From: Bacteroidia bacterium | GTDB taxonomy: Bacteria > Bacteroidota > Bacteroidia > J057 | Direction of reading: 5' to 3' | Length of the DNA: 64,000 bases | NCBI GenBank assembly: GCA_033391075.1 | Contig: JAWPMV010000005.1 | Location: forward strand, 62,001-126,000 | Shown: positions 8,368 to 17,592 of the stretch, piece after piece | Layout of the letters: every line of letters starts with the position of its first letter | Position numbering within the stretch: the first letter of the stretch is position 1 | Program-made: the position numbers and the translations under genes | The notes under the pieces: generated by a model | Database searches by the model: none | Seen by the model: the letters and a program-made list of their open reading frames with translations, nothing else | What the model was told of the DNA's origin: nothing

Positions 8368-9596
8368 TTTCTGCGAGCAAGAATCAACTTCCTCTCAGCC
8401 TCGGAAGTAGCGAATTTAGTGGCCTTTTCGAATGCTAAATCTGCCGCTTCCAGCTGAAGGTTTTTTGCCAGTAAAATCGCTTTGCTTAGCATAAAGGGAG
8501 CATGCGAATGAAAATGGGCATCTTGTTCGAGTTCTTCCAAAGCCTTTAAGGCATTTATGCGATCTCCGCTAAAAAAACGGGCGATTTCTCTATTCAGGGC
8601 AATGAGGGCCTGTGGATTTAGATGAAATAGTAACTCATACTGTTTAAGAATACTCTCCCAATTGGTGGAATCAAAATCCGGCGCCAGGCAATGTTCCGCC
8701 ATAATACCAGCCTGCAACTGGTAAATATTGGGGGAAATAGCTTTCATAGACTGGCTCAAATGTTTCATCCCTACTGCAATCATCTCTTGATCCCACTGTG
8801 ACCTATCCTGTTTTTCAAAGGCAATGAGCCCTCCGAAAGGATCTATTCGACTTTGAAAACGCGCAATAGAAAAATACATAAGTGCCAATAAGCCTTGCAG
8901 TTTGGGAGAGCGCGTATATGCGGTTTCTTCGAGCCTGTTTAGTAATCGAATCCCTTCATAGCAGAGGTCGATTCTAATCTTTTCTTCATGGTGGAGAGAG
9001 AAATATCCTTCATTGAAGAGTAAATAGAGAACTTGTAAGACACTGTCCAGCCTTTCTGGCTCATCTGCAGCTGGATTTTCCAGTTTGATTTCTCCAGATC
9101 GGAATTTCTCTTTTGCTCTGTATAGACGCTTATTTATGTTGGCTTTGGTTGTCAACAGACTATCGGCAATTTCCTGAACGCTGAGGCCGCATAAGGTCTT
9201 TAATGCAAGGGCTATTTGTGATTCGACAGCCAAAGCCGGATGACAGCATGCAAATATCATTTTCAAATCACTGTCTTGCTGCTCAACTTCCTTAAAGCTA
9301 GCGGCCTGGATTTGGAGACTTAATTCTTGGGCAATTTTCTGATCGAAAAGGCTTTTACGCTTAAGAAAATTGATGGTCTTCTTCTTTGCGACATCCATCA
9401 GCCAGGCTTCCGGATTGTCAGGGATCTTAGTTATACTCCATTTCTGCAAAGCTTCAACTAAACAATCCTGCACAATATCCTCAGCAATTTCTAGCTGTTC
9501 TAAGCCAAAATAAGAGCTCAGTATAGCGAGCATTTTAGCATACGTATGTCGGAAAAAATGCTCGCTGAGTTCTTCTGGAGAAAGCTTCTTATTCAT
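8349..9596 (-). CDS. ECF sigma factor with long C-terminal TPR-like extension (ECF42 type)
   Basis: 415 residues. Sigma region 2 occupies about residues 13-85 (ILSSYFGLEQLEIAEDIVQD, then PEAWLMDVAKKKTINFLKRK). Region 4 lies around 110-165 (LCGLSVQEIADSLLTTKANI, KRLYRAKEKF). The following 250 residues are helical and TPR-like (DUF6596 type) with LNREIARFFSGDRINALKAL near the end. This architecture plus an adjacent DGPF protein is the hallmark of the ECF42 group, in which the C-terminal extension rather than a membrane anti-sigma factor is thought to control activity. The start codon overlaps the end of the DGPF gene by 8 bp, so translation is probably coupled. Confidence 0.9.
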   Translation of the reverse strand: MNKKLSPEELSEHFFRHTYAKMLAILSSYFGLEQLEIAEDIVQDCLVEALQKWSITKIPDNPEAWLMDVAKKKTINFLKRKSLFDQKIAQELSLQIQAASFKEVEQQDSDLKMIFACCHPALAVESQIALALKTLCGLSVQEIADSLLTTKANINKRLYRAKEKFRSGEIKLENPAADEPERLDSVLQVLYLLFNEGYFSLHHEEKIRIDLCYEGIRLLNRLEETAYTRSPKLQGLLALMYFSIARFQSRIDPFGGLIAFEKQDRSQWDQEMIAVGMKHLSQSMKAISPNIYQLQAGIMAEHCLAPDFDSTNWESILKQYELLFHLNPQALIALNREIARFFSGDRINALKALEELEQDAHFHSHAPFMLSKAILLAKNLQLEAADLAFEKATKFATSEAERKLILARRNQFFST

Positions 9597-9921
9597 AAGG
9601 CAAAACCATCGGCCTGAGCAGAAGGTGAAAATAGTTTATCAAAGGAGAATCCTCAAAGATTTGAGTTGCATGATCCAGACTATCTGCCTGAATAATGATA
9701 AAGCCAGCAATGATCTCTTTCGCCTCTAAAAAAGGACCATCTGATTTTACCACACCCCGGCTTTCAATCATATGCCCTCTTTGTTCCAGGCGATTGTCTT
9801 GCAGGATTGTATCTCCCAATTTATTTGCCCAGGCTCGGTATTCTTCCAGACGTTTTTGAAGTTCTTCTGGAGAATAATCCAACTCTTGTTTCCCTTTGAG
9901 CAAGATGAGGAACTGCTTCAT
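9589..9921 (-). CDS. YCII/DGPF-domain protein
   Basis: 110 residues, a YCII-related ferredoxin-like alpha+beta fold. It carries the family's signature SDGPFLEAKEIIAGF, an N-terminal MKQFLILLKG strand and a C-terminal PLINYFHLLLRP. It is the first gene of the pair with the ECF42-type sigma factor, overlapping it by 8 bp. DGPF proteins are the usual genomic partners, and likely targets or modulators, of this sigma-factor group; the biochemical function is unknown. Confidence 0.88.
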   Translation of the reverse strand: MKQFLILLKGKQELDYSPEELQKRLEEYRAWANKLGDTILQDNRLEQRGHMIESRGVVKSDGPFLEAKEIIAGFIIIQADSLDHATQIFEDSPLINYFHLLLRPMVLPYE

Positions 9922-9998
9922 GAAAAAGAATAATATAGGTGCTTTATACTATGTCAATCCTGATTTCCAAAATAGGACAAATCGAAGGAGCTTTTCCG

Positions 9999-11267
9999 TC
10001 AATTTCTTCCGCTCTTTAATTGCTTAAGTTGTTTTTTGGAAATTTTGTACCGAACATAAAACTTATCCTTGTAGCGCTTGAAAAATAAAAAGCCAGTCTT
10101 ACTTTTATTCCGTTTACATACCTTCCTAACAGAATGCTTAAACTCGCTTAGCGGGATCTTTTCTCCTTTAATGATTGAACCATATCGATCCTTCATCTGG
10201 AAATATACAAATCCTTCTTCTGCTACTAAATCACAAGGAATACCTCCTCTGGCCTTGTTTTTTTTCCAGCGCTCGAATCGATAATTCCCTGTGGGATTAT
10301 CATAGATAACATTGATTCTCCCCAGCCTGTATTTTCGCGGCCATTTAAATACGATATTGTTGTTGCCACCTATTCCTGTTTTATCTTCGCAATCACAATT
10401 GACTTTCATTGGACAGTCAACGATGAGTTCATAGAATTTTTTCCCCTCTATTTCTACTATTGTTACCTCCTTTTGGGGATCGAGCCTCCAGCTGCCATTG
10501 GATATGAAATTGTAAAAACCTGCTGATTCACAACGGGGACAGTCCTCTTCCGGAAATGGGAAACGAAGCTTGACACCTCCATCGAAACAGCCATCTTCAC
10601 AGCCTTCTTTAAGCTTTATCTCAATCATGCCGCAGCTAATCAGAGGAGTTCCATTGGGAGTCATGGTCGAAAGTCCTTGTTCCAAAGCCTCCCTTCCATC
10701 CTCTATAAAATTGATCTCCAGACAATCTTTATACTTTTTGTACTCCTTTTTTGAAATAAGAAGCTGAGCTTCATCTACCAAAAGCAAGGTATCTCCTATT
10801 AGCGCAGTTTCCTCTTCCGTTTTTGTAATGAGGATGGGATTCGGAGGAATAATTTCTTCTGCTTCTGTAACTTCTTCTTCTATTTTGAATTTGAGTAAAA
10901 GCTCTACCCTACGATTCTTTTGTCTCCCGGCTTCATCTTCATTTGTTGCCTTTGGTAAACTTTCTCCAAAATATGCTGCATCTATTAGCCTGTCATTAAT
11001 TCCCTTATTCAAGAGGTAGGCCCTGACGCTTTCTATACGTTTGCGGGATAGCTCGATGTTATAGTCAACACCTCCCCTTTCATCTGTATGCCCACTCAAT
11101 TCGATCCTCTCTATAGGTGTATGAGTTTGAACAAAGGAGTCGAGTCGGCTTTTTTCCAGCTCAGACAATGTGAATTGATCGAAAGCAAAATTTACCTCCA
11201 ATCGGACCTGAGCTGGTAGTAGTTGACTTAAGTAGAAAAAGAGTAGGAATAAAAGCAGTTGTTTCAT
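9999..11267 (-). CDS. OmpA-like domain protein with Cys-rich C-terminal region
   Basis: Start chosen at the Met that opens a clean signal peptide (MKQLLLFLLFFYLSQLLPAQ); an in-frame Met 13 codons earlier would add a polar leader. The OmpA C-like peptidoglycan-binding domain comes first (mature residues 1-110): HTDERGGVDYNIELSRKR and GRQKNRRVEL are the diagnostic motifs. It is followed by ~290 residues that I do not recognise, with clustered cysteines (CEDGC, CPRC, NCDCED) in a beta-rich context and a basic C-terminus. OmpA domains are normally C-terminal, so this order is unusual. It is probably periplasmic and bound to peptidoglycan. Confidence 0.78.
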   Translation of the reverse strand: MKQLLLFLLFFYLSQLLPAQVRLEVNFAFDQFTLSELEKSRLDSFVQTHTPIERIELSGHTDERGGVDYNIELSRKRIESVRAYLLNKGINDRLIDAAYFGESLPKATNEDEAGRQKNRRVELLLKFKIEEEVTEAEEIIPPNPILITKTEEETALIGDTLLLVDEAQLLISKKEYKKYKDCLEINFIEDGREALEQGLSTMTPNGTPLISCGMIEIKLKEGCEDGCFDGGVKLRFPFPEEDCPRCESAGFYNFISNGSWRLDPQKEVTIVEIEGKKFYELIVDCPMKVNCDCEDKTGIGGNNNIVFKWPRKYRLGRINVIYDNPTGNYRFERWKKNKARGGIPCDLVAEEGFVYFQMKDRYGSIIKGEKIPLSEFKHSVRKVCKRNKSKTGFLFFKRYKDKFYVRYKISKKQLKQLKSGRN

Positions 11268-11525
11268 CTTGTGCGAATAGTTCTCAGGCATCTCAACATT
11301 GATCAAGTATCAATCTATGAGAAAAAGTTGGGTTTTGGAATCCCTTTTGAAATCCCTCCCTGGCAGGAAAACCTATAAGTCGGCTCGCTATTTATTAAGG
11401 TAAGCGTAAATCAGGAGAAAGCTCATGTCTTGCATTGCGAGAGATATGTTTGATTGAGGGCTTACCCTACAATTCATCTTCTAGCTTATTATCCATATAA
11501 CCTCTTCGCTACCGGATAAGCTTGC

Positions 11526-12365
11526 CTAGCTCTCGGATTGTTTCTTCCTGTATCTGGAATGGAAAACATCCAATAGATATTCCAGGCGGCTTCGACTTGC
11601 ATTCGCCCGAGCTATATCTATTTCTTGGTGTCCAAAACTATCCGGGGAGGTCTGGAGTATTAAATATGTTTTTTGTTCATTTCCATAGCCTTGATGGATA
11701 ACTTCAAATTCCCTGATTTCTGTCCAGGGAATTTGTATTCTATTTACTTCAATAGATTCTGAATTGAGGGTCATGAAGATTGCCCCTTTCTTTCTATGAT
11801 TGATAAAGGTCCAGAATCCGAAAAGAGCAAATACCATAAAACAAATAGCAGCAATTGTATTTTTTATGATAAAGAAAAAAACGACTGCTACAAGAAGCAG
11901 GATTATACCTATATAAAGGCCCGTTTTGCTAGCAGGAATTTGATATTCTTCAGGAATACTTTCATCTACAATCCACTCTTCAACTCTGGGCAAGTCCAGC
12001 TTTTCTTCCAGAATGTCTAATCTCTTTCTCCTTTCCCCAAATCTCAATTCCGTTTTCTCGTACTTATGATCCTGAGGCCAAATCAACCTGGACGAAACAG
12101 CCCTTCGATATAACAGATGAACATCTTTTACTTTTTCCAGACCTTCAATTTTCCACAATACGACCCAATAACTCCACCACAGCCATCCAATTGATATGCT
12201 GAGAACAATTCCGAGGCCGAGCACGATCGCGAATGATATCCCCTCCAATTCTCCAATAAAATTGGTATATAGAATTGTCAGGGCTATTCCAGCCCCCATG
12301 ATGAAGAGTGGAATGATAAGGAGTAAGGTTCTTCCTTTGTTAAGGTGCTGATAAAGTGGAATCAT
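11526..12365 (-). CDS. Membrane protein of unknown function, four predicted TM helices
   Basis: 279 residues. Two TM helices near the N-terminus (about 13-33 and 44-65), a charged cytoplasmic-looking middle (residues 75-140 with GERRKRLDILEEKLDLPRVE), two more helices (about 147-185), then a C-terminal beta-rich segment with NRIQIPWTEIREFEVI that resembles bacterial PH-like domains. I recognise no named family. It starts 16 bp upstream of the end of the VOC gene on the same strand, and the AraC, VOC and membrane protein genes are tightly spaced, so they may form one transcription unit. Confidence 0.7.
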   Translation of the reverse strand: MIPLYQHLNKGRTLLLIIPLFIMGAGIALTILYTNFIGELEGISFAIVLGLGIVLSISIGWLWWSYWVVLWKIEGLEKVKDVHLLYRRAVSSRLIWPQDHKYEKTELRFGERRKRLDILEEKLDLPRVEEWIVDESIPEEYQIPASKTGLYIGIILLLVAVVFFFIIKNTIAAICFMVFALFGFWTFINHRKKGAIFMTLNSESIEVNRIQIPWTEIREFEVIHQGYGNEQKTYLILQTSPDSFGHQEIDIARANASRSRLEYLLDVFHSRYRKKQSES

Positions 12366-12381
12366 GGGTTTTCAATTGAAT

Positions 12382-12777
12382 TTACAGCATCTCCACCAAC
12401 TGAATTTTATTCCCGCAAGTATCATCGAAGACAATAATTTTCACAGTTCCCATTTCTGTGGGTTTTATTTGGAACTGAACGCCTTTTTCTGCCAATCTAT
12501 CATATTCCGCTTGCACATCATCTACATCAAATTGCGTCCAGGGGATTCCAGCATCATACAGGGCTTTCTGAAAAACTTTGGCAGGTTCAAAATGGAGAGG
12601 AGCAGGTTCCAGCAATATTTGCGGACCATCAGGCAGCTCTTTTGAAACAAGGGTAAGCCATCGATTTCCCTCTCCAAGCGGGATGTCCAGTTTTTTCTCA
12701 AATCCCAGGACTCCTTCGTAAAATTCAAGTGCTTTCGCCTGATCCATAACAGGGATGCTGATTACACTGATTCTCAT
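12382..12777 (-). CDS. VOC-family (glyoxalase / bleomycin-resistance fold) protein
   Basis: 131 residues made of the two beta-alpha-beta-beta-beta modules of the vicinal oxygen chelate fold: the N-terminal strand ISVIPV-type start, ALEFYEGVLGFEK, and the second module WTQFDVDDVQAEYDRLAEKG ending in FDDTCGNKIQLVEM. The Glu at the end (QLVE) is a usual metal ligand; the N-terminal ligand position is not clear. Substrate unknown. An AraC-type regulator starts 435 bp upstream and ends 31 bp before it; this VOC-plus-AraC pairing is common in Bacteroidota. Confidence 0.85.
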   Translation of the reverse strand: MRISVISIPVMDQAKALEFYEGVLGFEKKLDIPLGEGNRWLTLVSKELPDGPQILLEPAPLHFEPAKVFQKALYDAGIPWTQFDVDDVQAEYDRLAEKGVQFQIKPTEMGTVKIIVFDDTCGNKIQLVEML

Positions 12778-12808
12778 TTTGTGATGTTTTTAAGGTAAAA
12801 ACCGAAGA

Positions 12809-13213
12809 TCAGGATTTATCGCCATAAAATCTTGTCGAAAATTGCGCTTTTCGGAAGCTGGAGGGACTACAGCCAATTCTGTCTTTAAATAAGCGAGAGA
12901 ATGAGGCAGGACTTTCGAAACCAATAGCATAGCAGGTCTCTCCAATTTTGTGGCCCTGGCGAATGAGATCTTTAGCTTTTTCTATGCGAAGGGAAATTTG
13001 ATATTGGTGGATGCTTTGCCCGTAGTAATGTTTAAAAATACGGAGAAGGTGGTATTTTGACATGCAGGCAATTTGAGAAAGATGATCGAGATCAAGCTTC
13101 TGGTCAAAATGCTGCCTGATATATTTTCTAAGCAGAATGAGTCGATCGATTTGACCCTGATTGGAATAACAGAGTGCTTTTATACGTATTAATTTTTGCT
13201 CGTAAAAAGTCAT
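12809..13213 (-). CDS. Small AraC-type HTH regulator without sensor domain
   Basis: 134 residues that contain almost only the AraC DNA-binding unit: helix pair LDLDHLSQIACMSKYHLLRIF, second HTH IGETCYAIGFESPASFSRLF and the terminal IGCSPSSFRK. There is no cupin or other effector domain, so control may come from expression level or a partner. Located 31 bp upstream of the VOC gene on the same strand and probably co-transcribed with it. Confidence 0.88.
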   Translation of the reverse strand: MTFYEQKLIRIKALCYSNQGQIDRLILLRKYIRQHFDQKLDLDHLSQIACMSKYHLLRIFKHYYGQSIHQYQISLRIEKAKDLIRQGHKIGETCYAIGFESPASFSRLFKDRIGCSPSSFRKAQFSTRFYGDKS

Positions 13214-13285
13214 AGATCAGGATGAAACCCACATGATCATCCCAATCTACGATCTTTTTATATTCTTTTAAGGAATAGAATCTCC

Positions 13286-13834
13286 CTATTGGTCAAATTC
13301 ATAGCTAACTCGCATCCCCATTTCTATGCCTCCGCTTTCGATAGAGATGTTTCTGGGGAAAGCTTTTCCTTCTTCATAAGGAATGAACTCTACTTCTCCA
13401 ATCAATTCGTCTTCATCCGGCGCATCCGAATCATACCAGCGAATCAGGTAGCGAGATTCAGGGAAATCCATATCAGCATTGATGGATTCGAAAGGATAAA
13501 GGGTTCCGGTTTCGGCATCCTCAAATATCGTATTGGCTGTATAGATAACTTCATCTCCTTTTAATAAAACAAAATAAAGGTCTGCACTGCTATTGCTGTC
13601 CCAGTCATCATTGCGGGATCTGCTGGTTGGAAACTTACTGATGCTTACTTCTTTGAGCAACATCTTTGTAGGAACATCTTCCGTCCCACAATCAGCTCCC
13701 AGGAATCCTGTTGCACAATTACAATCACCATTGATGCAAATGCCATCATTACGACAAACGGTATTTGCACAGGGATTTTGGCAAGAGATTAGGGTGAAAA
13801 GGCTTAATACTGCGATGATTGTTGCGGATCTCAT
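13286..13834 (-). CDS. Lipoprotein with EGF-like domain
   Basis: 182 residues. Lipoprotein signal with lipobox LISC (Cys19). Immediately after the anchor are six cysteines in an EGF-like pattern (CANTVCRNDGICINGDC, CNCATGFLGADC), followed by ~130 residues of beta-rich, acidic sequence (DSNSSADLYFVLL, YLIRWYDSDAPDEDELIGEV) that looks like a C2-type beta sandwich. EGF modules are rare in bacteria but recur in Bacteroidota surface lipoproteins. Divergent from the CocE-type hydrolase at 13991. Function unknown, probably surface adhesion or matrix contact. Confidence 0.75.
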   Translation of the reverse strand: MRSATIIAVLSLFTLISCQNPCANTVCRNDGICINGDCNCATGFLGADCGTEDVPTKMLLKEVSISKFPTSRSRNDDWDSNSSADLYFVLLKGDEVIYTANTIFEDAETGTLYPFESINADMDFPESRYLIRWYDSDAPDEDELIGEVEFIPYEEGKAFPRNISIESGGIEMGMRVSYEFDQ

Positions 13835-13990
13835 GAGTAAATGTATTTGTGTTATATGTTTGATTTTGTGGTTTCACACTAGCCTAGTGACATCCGCCTT
13901 CATCAAGGGCTGCATCTATTCGGAGAATTTCGTGGAAGGATAAGGACCAAATTCTATTTTATTAAGTAGTTTTAGCTTAGATATACAAAG

Positions 13991-15868
13991 ATGAAAAAAC
14001 TAGCTACTGCCCTACTCTTCTCTCTCTTATGGGGAATCATTCCTTTTGCTTTTTCCCAAACGGATTTTGAAAAACTGGAGGGTCATGAAGATCTTTTCGT
14101 TAAAAAAAATGTCATGATCCCCGCTCCCGATGGAATAAAACTAGCGACTGATATTTATAGAAAAACTAAGGGAGATAAGCCTGATGAAAAACCTATGCCG
14201 GTTTTGCTTCAGCGTACTCCTTATGGAAAAATGAGTGAACGTTTTGTAAAGGTGATCACACATTTGGCTTCTAAGGGCTATATCGTAGCCATTCAAGACT
14301 TAAGAGGGCGCTATGATTCAGAGGGAGAGTTTCAAAAATATAATCCTTTGGAGGGTTCTGATGGAGCAGCAACGGTTGAATATCTGGCCCAACTGCCCTA
14401 CTCCGATGGCAGGGTCGGCATGTGGGGAACTTCCTATGGAGCACATACCCAGGCCGATGCGTCCAAACTCAATCCCAAAGGCCTGAGTGCGATGATCCTG
14501 AACATGGGCGGAATGACCAATGCCTGGGATCATGCAGTACGACAAGGCGGAGCTTTTGAATTGGGGAGAGAATTGACCTGGGCTTTCAAGCAGATTCCGG
14601 CTGAAATCAAAGATCCAGTGGTTCAAAAACACTTTGAAAAAGAACAGATTAATGACTGGTACATGGCCTGGCCTTTCCGCAAAGGATTAAATCCACTGTC
14701 TATTGCTCCCAATTTTGAGGACTATATCCTGGAAGAATTGACTCATTCGGATTATGATGAATTTTGGAAAGCGATGGGTATCAATTGGGAAGAGTATTAT
14801 GCACAGACTGCAGATGTGCCGATGGTACATGTAGGCGGATGGTATGACATATTCCTGCGAGGGACAATTAGAAATTTCCTGGTGCTGGACAGCTTGCAGG
14901 AGAGTCCCAAATGGTTGATCCTCGGTCCCTGGACACATAGTGGAAATGGACGAACCTATTCAGGGGATGTAGATTTTGGGGAAAGTGCGGCTATTCCGGA
15001 TTTTCGCGTGGAATATCAGGGCCGCTGGTTTGATCATTTACTGCTGGGGAAAGATCAATCAGATTTGAATACCGATCCAATACAACTCTTTATCATGGGA
15101 ACAGGAGATGGGAGTAAAAATGAAGCAGGCCGGTTAAGACACGGAGGATACTGGCAAAGCTTTGAGCACTGGCCTCCCCTGAAAATTGAGAAGCAGACTT
15201 ACTATCTAGGAGAGGAAGGAACTCTTGGTAAGGAGAGATCCTCAAAGTCCATGTCTTCCACTACTTATACCTTTGATCCCTCTCATCCGGTTCCTACTCT
15301 TGGAGGCAATGTATCTGCTCGCGTAAAAGATGGGGCCTTCAATCAAAGAGAACGAGCGGATTTTGCAGGAAGCAAGCCACCATACTTACCGTTAAAAGCC
15401 CGGCCAGATGTAGTGGTATTTCAAACAGAACCTTTGGAGGAAGACCGGAAAATTGTAGGGCCCATTGAATTGGAACTCTATGTTTCCTCTTCTGCTGTAG
15501 ATACAGACTTTACGATAAAATTGCTAGACATATACCCTCCCTCTGAGGATTTTCCAGAAGGCTTTGACCTAAACCTCACGGATGGGATCGTTCGTATGAG
15601 CTATCGAAATGGGAGAATCAGTCGGGAACTCATCGAGGCGGGCAAAGTGTATAAATTGAAGGTTGATCTTTTCCCTACCGCCAATGTTTTTAAGAAAGGA
15701 CATCGAATACGTGTGGACATTTCGAGCAGCAATTTTCCTCGATGGGATGTAAATCCGAATACAGGAGAAGCTTTGGGAAAAAATCGGAGGATGATCAAAG
15801 CCGACAATACAATTTTTCATTCAGCCACATACCCTTCCCTAATTATCCTGCCGATCTTAGAGGATTGA
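13991..15868 (+). CDS. Exported CocE/NonD-family hydrolase (X-Pro dipeptidyl-peptidase-like)
   Basis: 625 residues. Signal peptide to FAFSQ (residue 23). Alpha/beta-hydrolase core with RTPYGK, DLRGRYDSEGEF oxyanion region, nucleophile elbow GTSYGAH (Ser148), Asp286 in GWYDIFLRG and His316 in GPWTHSG, so the full triad is present. The C-terminal ~200 residues form the jelly-roll domain of this family (IELELYVSSSAVDTDF, IRVDISSSNFPRWDVNPNT). Members hydrolyse acylated substrates such as X-Pro peptides, glutaryl-cephalosporins or esters; which one applies here cannot be told. It has its own divergent promoter region with the EGF lipoprotein. Confidence 0.9.
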   Translation: MKKLATALLFSLLWGIIPFAFSQTDFEKLEGHEDLFVKKNVMIPAPDGIKLATDIYRKTKGDKPDEKPMPVLLQRTPYGKMSERFVKVITHLASKGYIVAIQDLRGRYDSEGEFQKYNPLEGSDGAATVEYLAQLPYSDGRVGMWGTSYGAHTQADASKLNPKGLSAMILNMGGMTNAWDHAVRQGGAFELGRELTWAFKQIPAEIKDPVVQKHFEKEQINDWYMAWPFRKGLNPLSIAPNFEDYILEELTHSDYDEFWKAMGINWEEYYAQTADVPMVHVGGWYDIFLRGTIRNFLVLDSLQESPKWLILGPWTHSGNGRTYSGDVDFGESAAIPDFRVEYQGRWFDHLLLGKDQSDLNTDPIQLFIMGTGDGSKNEAGRLRHGGYWQSFEHWPPLKIEKQTYYLGEEGTLGKERSSKSMSSTTYTFDPSHPVPTLGGNVSARVKDGAFNQRERADFAGSKPPYLPLKARPDVVVFQTEPLEEDRKIVGPIELELYVSSSAVDTDFTIKLLDIYPPSEDFPEGFDLNLTDGIVRMSYRNGRISRELIEAGKVYKLKVDLFPTANVFKKGHRIRVDISSSNFPRWDVNPNTGEALGKNRRMIKADNTIFHSATYPSLIILPILED

Positions 15869-16023
15869 TTAGGATATTGGCTGAATTTCTGTTTCATGAT
15901 TGCCTGGCCGAAGAAGATCTGCCTCAGGATGCTATACCTTTCGCTCGAAGGATTAGAACTAATTGTATTAACCCTCTATTCCCCCCTCTTTCAATGTCCC
16001 CAAAAGATGTCTCCATCTGCATA

Positions 16024-16302
16024 CTAAAACTGAAATTCCCCTCCTCGAAATACAACAATACTTTCCAACTTGATCTTATGGAGGAATTCTTTTTTGCTTA
16101 AAGGCTTTTCTCCTTCTTCCAACCAAGTCTCATTTTTCAAAGAAAGCAATCCCTCAAGTATTTGCTGCTTTCCTTTCAGGTCCCACTCTTCTTCTTTGGC
16201 AAATAGTTCGAGGGCTATTTTGTCCACCAATTCCATTTCTCTTAGTTCAGGAGTACTAAAAAGAGCTGGAAATTTGCAGGATGCCCGGATATCAATTTTC
16301 AT
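16024..16302 (-). CDS. Small hypothetical protein
   Basis: 92 residues, acidic and helical in the middle (ELVDKIALELFAKEEEW, GKQQILEGLLSLK), with a C-terminal strand IVVFRGGEFQF. Base composition by codon position and residue mix look like a real protein, and the frame has a clean ATG with no better gene on the other strand. I recognise no family; a small DUF-type beta/alpha protein is possible. It is divergent from the outer-membrane protein at 16365 with 62 bp between starts. Confidence 0.5.
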   Translation of the reverse strand: MKIDIRASCKFPALFSTPELREMELVDKIALELFAKEEEWDLKGKQQILEGLLSLKNETWLEEGEKPLSKKEFLHKIKLESIVVFRGGEFQF

Positions 16303-16364
16303 TCTTGATCAAAGTCAATGAAACTGATTTCGATAAGTGCCTATTTGGAGAAAAACTCAATATT

Positions 16365-16982
16365 ATGAAAGTTAAAATAATTGCATTTCTCCTCACCATC
16401 TCTTGCCTTCTGGGCAACTTACACGCACAAGACAAGCAAACAGAGTCAAAGTTTCGCAGGCACTTTATCGGAAGTACAGCCTTTATTATCATGACTCCTC
16501 TGCTTGATCCTTCGCCTCGTTATTTTCAGTTGAATTATGGATATCGTTTGACTCCCAAAGATGTACTCTCAGTAGAGGCCATCACCTGGACCTACCAGGG
16601 ACCTTTGGGTCGGCCTTATGGACCTGATTATGAACAGTCGAGTAGCAATTTTCCCGGAGAGGTTCGAGCTTATGGTCTTGGTTTGGCCTATAAGAGATTT
16701 CTGTGGAAAGGAGCTTATGCACAGATTCATTCGACCGCTTTCCACCAGAATTATTTGGATGAGGGCGACAATAAGATTCAAAGTGGCTTCCAGCTATTTA
16801 ATATCTTTCGTTTGGGCTATCACTTTGATCTTTTCAAAGGACGCATGTTTGTGGAGCCTTCTATAACTACGACCTGGTGGCCGATCAATACGAATCTTCC
16901 AGAATCTTTCCAGCGAGAAGAGGATAAATGGAATAAATACTTCTTGTTTGAGCCGGGTCTACATTTCGGCTTTAATTTTTAG
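16365..16982 (+). CDS. Outer-membrane beta-barrel-like protein
   Basis: 206 residues from the ATG that opens a signal peptide (MKVKIIAFLL to NLHAQ, residue 21); in-frame codons further upstream encode no signal and are not used. The rest alternates aromatic and polar residues as in an 8-10-strand barrel (YFQLNYGYRLTPKDVLSVEA, YAQIHSTAFHQNY, FVEPSITTTWWP) and ends in the terminal-Phe pattern FGFNF expected for BAM-dependent insertion. Function unknown. It ends 4 bp before the convergent Crp/Fnr gene. Confidence 0.75.
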   Translation: MKVKIIAFLLTISCLLGNLHAQDKQTESKFRRHFIGSTAFIIMTPLLDPSPRYFQLNYGYRLTPKDVLSVEAITWTYQGPLGRPYGPDYEQSSSNFPGEVRAYGLGLAYKRFLWKGAYAQIHSTAFHQNYLDEGDNKIQSGFQLFNIFRLGYHFDLFKGRMFVEPSITTTWWPINTNLPESFQREEDKWNKYFLFEPGLHFGFNF

Positions 16983-16986
16983 GCCC

Positions 16987-17562
16987 TTACTTTTTAAGGG
17001 TAATTCTGCGCCTGATCCGACTCAAAGTTTCAGGCTTTACCCCTAAATAACTGGCCAATTGATATTGAGGGACCCGGTTCAACAAACCGGGTCTTTCTGC
17101 TAAAAGAAAAAGGTATCTTTCTTCAGGAGTTGAGGTAATAAAACGCGTAAATTCTGCTTGCCTTGCTCCCATAGCACTTTCCATATTGGTTCGGCAAATG
17201 GTCTCAAAATGCGGAAAGCGTTTGTAGAGTTTATTTTCTTTGTCCTGGTTGAGGATGGCAACCGTCGTTTCCTCTACGCATTCAAAAAAGAGATTGGAAG
17301 GTGTTCGCTGAGTCAAACTTTGAAAGTCCACGACCGATTGTTCTTCGACAATGAAATCGAGGGTTTTCTCTTCCGCATGTTGCACTTCGTATTTTCGGAT
17401 ACATCCTTTTACCACATAAAAAGCATCCTGGGCTATCTGACCTTCCTTTAGCAAAAAGCTTCCTTTAGGATAGGTCTTGATGGGAAAGGATTCTTCAATC
17501 GCCAGAATTTCTTCTTCGTTTAAGGCGACCAACTGTGACATAATTTCAACTAAGACATGCAT
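16987..17562 (-). CDS. Crp/Fnr-family transcriptional regulator
   Basis: 191 residues. N-terminal cyclic-nucleotide-binding-like beta roll (FPIKTYPKGSFLLKEGQIAQ, FYVVKGCIRKY) and a C-terminal winged HTH (VPQYQLASYLGVKPETLSRI) near residues 165-185. The beta roll has no visible cAMP phosphate-binding motif and no Fnr cysteine cluster, so the ligand is unknown, as for many small Bacteroidota members. Met8 (17541) is an alternative start. Follows the SUKH gene by 30 bp on the same strand. Confidence 0.9.
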   Translation of the reverse strand: MHVLVEIMSQLVALNEEEILAIEESFPIKTYPKGSFLLKEGQIAQDAFYVVKGCIRKYEVQHAEEKTLDFIVEEQSVVDFQSLTQRTPSNLFFECVEETTVAILNQDKENKLYKRFPHFETICRTNMESAMGARQAEFTRFITSTPEERYLFLLAERPGLLNRVPQYQLASYLGVKPETLSRIRRRITLKK

Positions 17563-17592
17563 AAGTGTAGGCTTAATGGAAGCTATAATTTA

